From the NCBI GenBank assembly GCA_002450925.1, contig DKAU01000044.1:1-7309 (forward strand): 7,309 bases of DNA, written 5' to 3'. Below, one piece after another: positions 1 through 4,483 of this stretch. The position numbers were made by a program, and so were the translations under genes. Within the stretch, counting starts at the first letter, position 1. Each line of letters begins with the position of its first letter. The DNA comes from Thiobacillus sp. UBA6918 (GTDB lineage: Bacteria > Pseudomonadota > Gammaproteobacteria > Burkholderiales > Thiobacillaceae). Below the pieces are notes generated by a model. The model searched no databases. It was not told where the DNA came from and saw only the letters and a list, made by a program, of their open reading frames with translations.

Positions 1-219
1 GATGATGGCCGGGATCATGCCGGCGTAGAGGCCATATTCGGGCGGCATGCCTGCAATGGTTGCAAAGGCCACGCCCTGGGGCAGCGCCACCAGTGCGCCG
101 GTCAATCCGGCAATCAGGTCGGCTTGGCCGGTTTCGCGGTTTACACGAGGCCACCATAGCTGAAATGACAGAAAGGGTTTGAGCCAGGTAGGCGCAGTTT
201 GTAAAGCGGGCAAATACAT
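1..219 (-). CDS. SulP-family inorganic anion transporter, N-terminal fragment (cut by window edge)
   Basis: Reading the minus strand from the ATG at 219 gives 73 residues with no stop before the window edge. The N-terminus (MYLPALQTAPTWLK...) leads into the motif DLIAGLTGALVALPQGVAFA and then AGMPPEYGLYAGMIPAII. This is the classic first membrane segment of SulP/SLC26 transporters, with the Pro-Gln-Gly turn and the PPxYGLYA motif. The family moves sulfate, bicarbonate or dicarboxylates across the inner membrane; the substrate cannot be told from this fragment. The 'PQG' version differs from the 'PLAMAFAIASG' version of the second SulP gene at 4473-6134, so the two are from different subfamilies rather than a recent duplication. 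The gene follows the sensor kinase by 61 bp on the same strand with no terminator between, so co-transcription with the two-component genes is likely. The start is uncertain: there is no good ribosome binding site, and the frame stays open for about 20 codons upstream, including in-frame TTG and CTG codons. Confidence 0.88.
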   Translation of the reverse strand, partial: MYLPALQTAPTWLKPFLSFQLWWPRVNRETGQADLIAGLTGALVALPQGVAFATIAGMPPEYGLYAGMIPAII

Positions 220-280
220 GGTGGGCAACAGGCTTGAATGAAATCCATAGAAGCCTAGCCAATACTGCGTTTGTAATGCG

Positions 281-1561
281 TCAAAGCTTTGTCATGTTTC
301 CGTCAAGAAAACGCAACGTGGTTTGAGTGCCCTGACCGTGCTCGCTGGTTAATTCGATTTTCCAGCCATAGCGATCGCAGATTTTCTTGACCAGTGACAG
401 GCCGATTCCTGCACCCTTGCTTTGTGGCCCTTTGTAGAGGCGTTGAAAAACCTTCTGTAGCGCCTCATGAGGAATGCCCAGCCCGGTGTCTTCGATGACC
501 AGAGTTGAGTCATCAAGACGAATCCTGACGTGACCGCGCTCGGTGTAGGTGAAACTGTTGCGGATCAGATTGGCGACAACGATGGCGAGCAGACGCGGGT
601 CGGCCTGTAACATTGGGCTGGACTGGATTTCCATGATTACCTTGACCGGGCGATCGCCAAGCAAATGACGATGTTCTTCCACGCTTGAATGCAGTAACTG
701 GGCAAGGTCCACAAGATCACGCTGAGTGCATTCCTTTTCTCGCGCCATGGCAAGTAGCGCAGTGGACAAGTCGGCCATGTCTGCGGCGGCGCGCTCGATG
801 CGTTCCAGCCGCAGGCGTGAAGAGTCTGGCAGGGAGGGATCGGTCAACATGACTTCAGCTGCGCCACGTATCACAGCCAGAGGGGTGCGCAGCTCGTGGG
901 AGACGTCAGCAGTAAATGCGCGCTCCCGGTCAATGAAATCGGCCAGTCGATCCAGAGCCTGCTCAAAGGAGTGGGCGAGTTCGCCCACTTCATCTCCGGA
1001 AAAATCTTCGGACAAGTGCTCCGGGTGTGACTCGGGCTGTACGTCGCGTACACGGCGCGCGAGTTCCTTGACGGGTTCAATTACGCGTTCGGCAAGCCAT
1101 AGCGCCAGGCCCCCGGACAACAGCGTCATGATCAAGACAAAGGCCGCCAGATACAGGATCAGGCTGGACTGCTTCTCTTGCAGGAGGGTTTCGTTGTAAA
1201 GGAGGAAATAGCGGTTGCCGCCACGAACCGCCACGGCGATGCGATAGCGAATCTCACCAAGCTTCATCGAATGCCAGCCGGGTGAAAGGGAGGCAACATT
1301 GTCAGGGGGCGCAGGTTCGTTTTCGCTGGCAGGCAGAACATAACCCAGGAGGGTTACCGTTGAAGGTGGCAGCGAATGCGGATTGCGGCTGCGTCGCGAG
1401 AGGTAGTCCTGCATTTCAGCATTCAGGGTCTCGTCGATCAGCCTTTCGCCGGCATCGCGCACGCCAAGATAGAGGCCGATGGCCATGACTAGGCTGATCA
1501 CGCCGCCAACGGTAGCGAATGCAACCGCTACGCGAAAACGCAGGCTACGGCTAAATCGCAT
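281..1561 (-). CDS. Membrane-bound sensor histidine kinase (HAMP-HisKA-HATPase)
   Basis: A 426-aa inner-membrane sensor kinase, partner of the response regulator encoded just upstream. Layout: membrane helix 1 at about residues 10-33; a periplasmic sensor region of about 100 residues (34-131) with no domain I recognise; membrane helix 2 at about 133-157; a HAMP linker (about 153-210); a HisKA dimerisation domain with the phospho-accepting His222 in SHELRTP; and a C-terminal ATPase domain. The ATPase N-box has N331 and N335 (NLIRN), the G1 box is D358-T-G-L-G362, and the G2 box is G383-A-G-I-G387. All catalytic motifs are intact, so the kinase should autophosphorylate and transfer phosphate to Asp57 of the regulator. 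Its ATG lies 11 bp inside the end of the regulator gene, which points to translational coupling and explains the absence of its own ribosome binding site. The signal is unknown. Confidence 0.96.
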   Translation of the reverse strand: MRFSRSLRFRVAVAFATVGGVISLVMAIGLYLGVRDAGERLIDETLNAEMQDYLSRRSRNPHSLPPSTVTLLGYVLPASENEPAPPDNVASLSPGWHSMKLGEIRYRIAVAVRGGNRYFLLYNETLLQEKQSSLILYLAAFVLIMTLLSGGLALWLAERVIEPVKELARRVRDVQPESHPEHLSEDFSGDEVGELAHSFEQALDRLADFIDRERAFTADVSHELRTPLAVIRGAAEVMLTDPSLPDSSRLRLERIERAAADMADLSTALLAMAREKECTQRDLVDLAQLLHSSVEEHRHLLGDRPVKVIMEIQSSPMLQADPRLLAIVVANLIRNSFTYTERGHVRIRLDDSTLVIEDTGLGIPHEALQKVFQRLYKGPQSKGAGIGLSLVKKICDRYGWKIELTSEHGQGTQTTLRFLDGNMTKL

Positions 1562-2252
1562 CGGGTGGGGCCAAGCGGTATCCGATTCCGCGCTGAGTAT
1601 GAATCAATGGCGGTTCTTCGGGACCATCGACCGCGGCACGCAGCGTGTGCATGTGAGAGCGCAAGGCATCGGAATCCGGGGGGCTGTCACCCCACACCGA
1701 GCGTTCAAGTTCTTCACGTTTGACGACCTTGGGCGAGGCGCGCATGAGTGCTTCCAGCAGCTTGAGAGGGATGGGGGGCAAGTCGATGACTCGCTTGCCG
1801 CGACGCACTTTGACCAAAGCCGGGTCAAGCTCCAGGTCGGCAATTTGCAGCTTGGCTGTCGTAACTTCACTTTTTGACCTCCGCACCAGCGCCTTGAGTC
1901 GGGCTTCCAGTTCGCGCAAGGCAAAGGGTTTGAGCACGTAATCATCTGCCCCGCACTCGAGGCCTGCCACTCGGTCATCCAGCGCGTCGCGCGCCGTCAG
2001 CATCAGAACAGGCGTGGTTTGCTTGGCTTCTTCACGATATTTCTTGCACAGCGTCAGGCCGTCCATGCCCGGCAGGACGATATCCAGGACGATGGCGTCG
2101 TATTTCTTCGTGATGGCAAGGTGAAGGCCGGTAATGCCGTCCGCAGCCGCATCGGCGATATGGCCCTTGGCCTCGAGAAAATCACAGACATTGGCCGCCA
2201 GGTCGGGATTGTCCTCAATGACGAGTATATGCAGTGGGGTCTGTGATTCCAT
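1551..2252 (-). CDS. OmpR/PhoB-family response regulator
   Basis: A 233-aa transcription factor, the first gene of the minus-strand unit. The receiver domain (about residues 7-120) has the acidic pair E13/D14 (VIEDN), the phospho-accepting D57 in VLDIVLPGMDG, the switch residues T86 and Y105, and the conserved K108 in LKP. The C-terminal winged-helix DNA-binding domain (about 135-229) carries the usual family pattern, including DLPPIPLKLLEALM, VWGDSPPDSDALRSHMHTLR and the closing GIGYRL. Length is normal for the family. The ATG at 2252 is chosen because the receiver fold begins within a few residues; no clear Shine-Dalgarno sequence precedes it. It is followed by its kinase with an 11-bp overlap, and it is transcribed divergently from the small-protein/TSUP unit. 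Regulators of this class usually bind their own promoter, so the inverted repeat in the shared intergenic region is a candidate site. The regulon is unknown. Confidence 0.96.
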   Translation of the reverse strand: MESQTPLHILVIEDNPDLAANVCDFLEAKGHIADAAADGITGLHLAITKKYDAIVLDIVLPGMDGLTLCKKYREEAKQTTPVLMLTARDALDDRVAGLECGADDYVLKPFALRELEARLKALVRRSKSEVTTAKLQIADLELDPALVKVRRGKRVIDLPPIPLKLLEALMRASPKVVKREELERSVWGDSPPDSDALRSHMHTLRAAVDGPEEPPLIHTQRGIGYRLAPPDAI

Positions 2253-2285
2253 TAGCGGGTCGGACTTGTGTCATGAAAAAGCAAG

Positions 2286-2318
2286 TTTAGACGGCTTAAT
2301 GTTAAAATTCCGTCAAAA
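2286..2318. promoter_or_regulatory. Candidate operator: imperfect inverted repeat in divergent promoter region
   Basis: In the 131 bp between the regulator start and the plus-strand small-protein gene lie two arms, TTTAGACGG (2286-2294) and CCGTCAAAA (2310-2318). They match as an inverted repeat at 8 of 9 positions, with a 15-bp AT-rich spacer containing two TTAA tetramers 6 bp apart. Read on the minus strand, one arm contains TTGACG, a possible -35 element for the regulator gene, but no convincing -10 at the right spacing is visible. The position suits autoregulation plus control of the divergent unit. This is inference from symmetry and location only. The rest of the intergenic region shows a GATTCC direct repeat at 2322 and 2329 and no clear plus-strand promoter. 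Confidence 0.4.
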
Positions 2319-2383
2319 TCTGATTCCCGATTCCGGGCGTTTGAGTTTTCAACCAAATACCATCGATTTTGAAGGAGATGTAA

Positions 2384-2710
2384 ATGGCCACCAGTCAAGC
2401 CGGTCTTGGCAAGGCACTGTTGTGGGGTGGATTAACGGCCATCCTGTACGGATTCCTGTTTCATTATTCGGAAAGCTTCAGGGTTTTTGCCCGCACGACC
2501 CTGGACGCATGCGCCATTCAGGAGGGCATGACGACCGTTTATTACAACGGTGCCACGCCTGAGACATGTGGTGAGAAGGGTGGCGAGTTCGTTGCGGGCA
2601 CTTGGTGGTATGTGTTTGCGCCCATTGTGATGGCATTTGCGCTGTCCTACACCCACGGCATATTTACCGGCCAGTTCTGGGATGTGGTCGGCCTCAAGGC
2701 CAAGAAATAA
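2384..2710 (+). CDS. Small two-helix membrane protein of unknown function, upstream of TSUP transporter
   Basis: A 108-aa protein whose family I do not recognise. It has two hydrophobic segments: about residues 11-28 (LLWGGLTAILYGFLF) and about 74-94 (WWYVFAPIVMAFALSY). Between them is a polar loop of about 45 residues holding the only two cysteines, C43 and C62. The C-terminus is basic (LKAKK), so by the positive-inside rule both ends should face the cytoplasm and the loop the periplasm, where the cysteines could form a disulfide. The start is well supported: AAGGAG at 2372-2377 sits 6 bases before the ATG. The stop is only 9 bp before the TSUP transporter gene, so the two are almost certainly co-expressed. 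It may be an accessory subunit or chaperone of that transporter. That is inference; no catalytic motif is visible. Homology to a named family was not testable here. Confidence 0.9.
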   Translation: MATSQAGLGKALLWGGLTAILYGFLFHYSESFRVFARTTLDACAIQEGMTTVYYNGATPETCGEKGGEFVAGTWWYVFAPIVMAFALSYTHGIFTGQFWDVVGLKAKK

Positions 2711-2719
2711 GGGGCTGAC

Positions 2720-3811
2720 ATGGAACACATGGAACTGATCAAATTTGTCGAAATTACCCCCACGGTAGCGATTCTTCTCATCCTCGTGGGTTTTGTTGGT
2801 GGAATGGTGTCCGGATTCATCGGCTCGGGCGGCGCATTCGTGCTGACGCCCGCCATGATGGCTCTGGGGGCGCCTGGCATCGTGGCAGTGGCCTCCAATA
2901 TTTGCCACAAGTTTCCCAAGGCCCTGGTGGGCGCGGTCAAGCGCAACAAGTACGGTCAGGTGGATATCAAACTGGGTTTGGTTCTGGGCGTATTTGCCGA
3001 AGCGGGTGTGTTGTTTGGCAAGCATGTCATGACAGACATCAAGAACACCTTTGGAGCGGTGGGTACCGACCTCTACGTGTCCGTGGTCTTTATCGTTACT
3101 TTGGCCATTGTCGGTGGTTTCGTTTTCCGTGATTACCGCAAGCTCAGGGCACTCGGTCATGATGCGCCCGATACCATCCAACTGACAAAAATCGCCCGTT
3201 GGGTGCAATCGGTAAAAATCCCGGGCACGATGATTTACGCCAGGGGCGCGCAGGCAGAAGTTTCGGTGCTGTTTCTGGTGCCGATTGGTTTTGCCACAGG
3301 CTTTCTGGCCTCTGCCATTGCCGTGGGCGGTTTCATCGGTGTACCAGCCATGATCTATATCCTGGGTGTGCCAGCCATCATGGCCTCGGCCACGGAACTG
3401 GTCATCGCCTTCGTGATGGGGCTGGGCGGCACCATCTTTTACGGCCTGGAAGGCGTGGTGGATATTCGTCTCTCCATGCTGATTCTGCTCGGCTCGCTGT
3501 TCGGTGTTCAACTTGGCGCAATTGGCACTACGTACGTCAAGGACTATCAGGTCAAGTTCACCATGGCAGTGATCATGCTGACAGTATTGTTCTCACGCTT
3601 TTTCTATATTCCCGGATATCTGGTGAAGCTGGACATGATGGAGCCTTTGTCGGAAACAACCATGAACATCCTGAAGTGGATTGGTGATGGCGTGCTGGCC
3701 CTGGCCCTGTTCCTGGGCGCGTACACTGTACTGTCCGCACTTATCAAAGGCATCAAGGAGCACAAGCGCCAGCACAAGCCACACATAGCAACGGTTGGCG
3801 TCGTGGAGTAG
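2720..3811 (+). CDS. TauE/SafE (TSUP) family anion transporter, putative sulfite exporter
   Basis: A 363-aa polytopic inner-membrane protein of the TSUP family, whose characterised members export sulfite, sulfoacetate or related organosulfur anions. The typical two-fold internal repeat is visible. The first copy, GGMVSGFIGSGGAFVLTPAM (residues 27-46), is followed by LGAPGIVAVASNICHK. The second copy, AVGGFIGVPAMIYILGVP (201-218), is followed by AIMASATELV. Hydrophobic segments fill the N-terminal 60 residues, about 85-100, 118-136, 183-240, 252-270, 280-300 and 322-343. A soluble loop of about 40 residues (138-180) divides the halves, and the tail is basic (KGIKEHKRQHK). The protein is longer than the roughly 250 residues common in the family, through this central loop and the tail. 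GGGG at 2711-2714 gives a ribosome binding site 5 bases before the ATG. It is the second gene after the 108-aa membrane protein. Substrate is unproven; sulfite is the family-based guess. Confidence 0.92.
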   Translation: MEHMELIKFVEITPTVAILLILVGFVGGMVSGFIGSGGAFVLTPAMMALGAPGIVAVASNICHKFPKALVGAVKRNKYGQVDIKLGLVLGVFAEAGVLFGKHVMTDIKNTFGAVGTDLYVSVVFIVTLAIVGGFVFRDYRKLRALGHDAPDTIQLTKIARWVQSVKIPGTMIYARGAQAEVSVLFLVPIGFATGFLASAIAVGGFIGVPAMIYILGVPAIMASATELVIAFVMGLGGTIFYGLEGVVDIRLSMLILLGSLFGVQLGAIGTTYVKDYQVKFTMAVIMLTVLFSRFFYIPGYLVKLDMMEPLSETTMNILKWIGDGVLALALFLGAYTVLSALIKGIKEHKRQHKPHIATVGVVE

Positions 3812-3827
3812 GCTGTCGTGAAATGGC

Positions 3828-3853
3828 GCAAGCCCGACACTCCCCGGGCTTGC
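3828..3853 (+). other. Perfect 9-bp stem hairpin after the TSUP gene
   Basis: GCAAGCCCG (3828-3836) pairs perfectly with CGGGCTTGC (3845-3853) around an 8-base loop, 17 bp after the transporter stop codon. No run of T follows, so by itself it is a poor Rho-independent terminator. It may stabilise the 3' end of the upstream transcript or slow the polymerase ahead of the stronger terminator at 3868. Confidence 0.5.
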
Positions 3854-3856
3854 CAG

Positions 3857-3865
3857 TGATATTAT
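3857..3865 (+). promoter_or_regulatory. Candidate extended -10 promoter for carbonic anhydrase-SulP operon
   Basis: TGATATTAT at 3857-3865 combines a TG dinucleotide one base upstream with the hexamer TATTAT (5 of 6 to TATAAT), the pattern of an extended -10 sigma-70 promoter. The corresponding -35 region (about 3837-3842) is poor, which extended -10 promoters tolerate. Transcription would begin near 3872, about 50 bases before the carbonic anhydrase ATG. It lies between two hairpins, so initiation would start inside the second stem and keep that stem from forming fully in the new transcript. Prediction by eye only. Confidence 0.35.
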
Positions 3866-3867
3866 TC

Positions 3868-3896
3868 AAGAGCCGGTTGCGTACCGGCTCTTTGTT
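3868..3896 (+). terminator. Rho-independent terminator of the small-protein/TSUP unit
   Basis: AAGAGCCGGT (3868-3877) pairs perfectly with ACCGGCTCTT (3883-3892), giving a 10-bp stem with a 5-base loop (TGCGT). It is followed by T-rich TGTTCGTCTGT, with the stem's own 3' end contributing further T residues. It lies 57 bp after the TSUP stop codon and 30 bp before the carbonic anhydrase start, separating the two plus-strand units. Some read-through is likely because the T tract is interrupted. Confidence 0.7.
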
Positions 3897-3922
3897 CGTC
3901 TGTAGTCAATCTGGGGTAAAGC

Positions 3923-4483
3923 ATGATCCGCAAAAATCCATCCGGCCATCTTCCGGTTGTACATGAAACCGCTTTTGTCGACCCTACCGCCATCCTGTGC
4001 GGCAAGATCATCGTTGAAGAAAACGTGTTCATCGGCCCCTATGCGGTCATTCGTGCCGACGAGGTGGATGAAAAAGGTGAAATGGAGGCTATCGTCATTG
4101 GTGCCAACTCCAACATCCAGGATGGGGTGGTCATTCATTGCAAGGCGGGCGGTGGCGTAACCATCGGGAACGGCACTTCTATCGCGCATCGTTCCATCGT
4201 GCATGGCCCATGCAGGGTAGGAGACAATGTGTTCGTGGGGTTCAATTCGGTGTTGTTCAACTGTACCGTCGGCGACGGTTCAGTCGTTCGCCACAACTCG
4301 GTGGTGGAGGGTTGCACCGTGCCACCGGGTTTTTATATTCCCTCCACGGCCAACATTCACTCTGATGCGGAGTTGGCCGGAATTGAGCGCGTGACGCCGG
4401 ACGTTAGCGGTTTCTCGGAAAGCGTGGCTCAGGCCAACAATGAACTGGTTCGCGGATACAAGCGTATTCGCAATGAGTTTTAA
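3923..4483 (+). CDS. Gamma-class carbonic anhydrase (left-handed beta-helix)
   Basis: A 186-aa hexapeptide-repeat protein, expected to interconvert CO2 and bicarbonate as a cytoplasmic trimer. Residues 15-140 show the repeating [VI]-G-x-x pattern of a left-handed beta-helix (VFIGPYAVI, VTIGNGTSI, CRVGDNVFVG, CTVGDGSVV), closed by a C-terminal helix (about 162-184). The three zinc ligands are present as H72 (VVIH) and H89/H94 (AHRSIVH), with the family spacing of five between the last two. By comparison with the archaeal enzyme Cam, R44 and D46 match Arg59 and Asp61, Q66-D67 match Gln75-Asp76, and N172 matches Asn202. The proton-shuttle Glu84 position is Ala75, and the Cam acidic loop there is missing. 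An acidic stretch at 47-55 (EVDEKGEME) occupies a different loop. GGGG at 3913-3916 precedes the ATG by 6 bases. The gene end overlaps the SulP gene, implying coupled synthesis. A non-enzymatic gamma-CA-like role remains possible. Confidence 0.93.
   Translation: MIRKNPSGHLPVVHETAFVDPTAILCGKIIVEENVFIGPYAVIRADEVDEKGEMEAIVIGANSNIQDGVVIHCKAGGGVTIGNGTSIAHRSIVHGPCRVGDNVFVGFNSVLFNCTVGDGSVVRHNSVVEGCTVPPGFYIPSTANIHSDAELAGIERVTPDVSGFSESVAQANNELVRGYKRIRNEF

Noticed and set aside
220..280. TTGACG overlapping the kinase stop codon as a -35 for the left SulP gene
   Set aside because: No acceptable -10 lies at 16-18 bp spacing on the minus strand; the best candidates match TATAAT poorly.
726..1199. 157-codon plus-strand frame opposite the histidine kinase
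   Set aside because: It is a Ser/Arg-rich shadow frame over the intact HisKA and HAMP coding region.
2215..2274. 19-residue minus-strand ORF (ATG at 2274) overlapping the regulator start in another frame
   Set aside because: It has no ribosome binding site and no recognisable leader features; probably chance.
2295..2309. CTTAATGTTAAAATT as a PmrA/QseB-type box
   Set aside because: The TTAA tetramers are 6 bp apart rather than the 11-bp spacing expected of those boxes, so a specific assignment is not supported.
2432..3511. Long (359-codon) open frame on the minus strand opposite the small-protein and TSUP genes
   Set aside because: It spans two well-supported genes, is rich in His, Gln, Asp and Gly without any domain or hydrophobic pattern, and has no ribosome binding site. 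It looks like an antisense shadow of membrane-protein codons.
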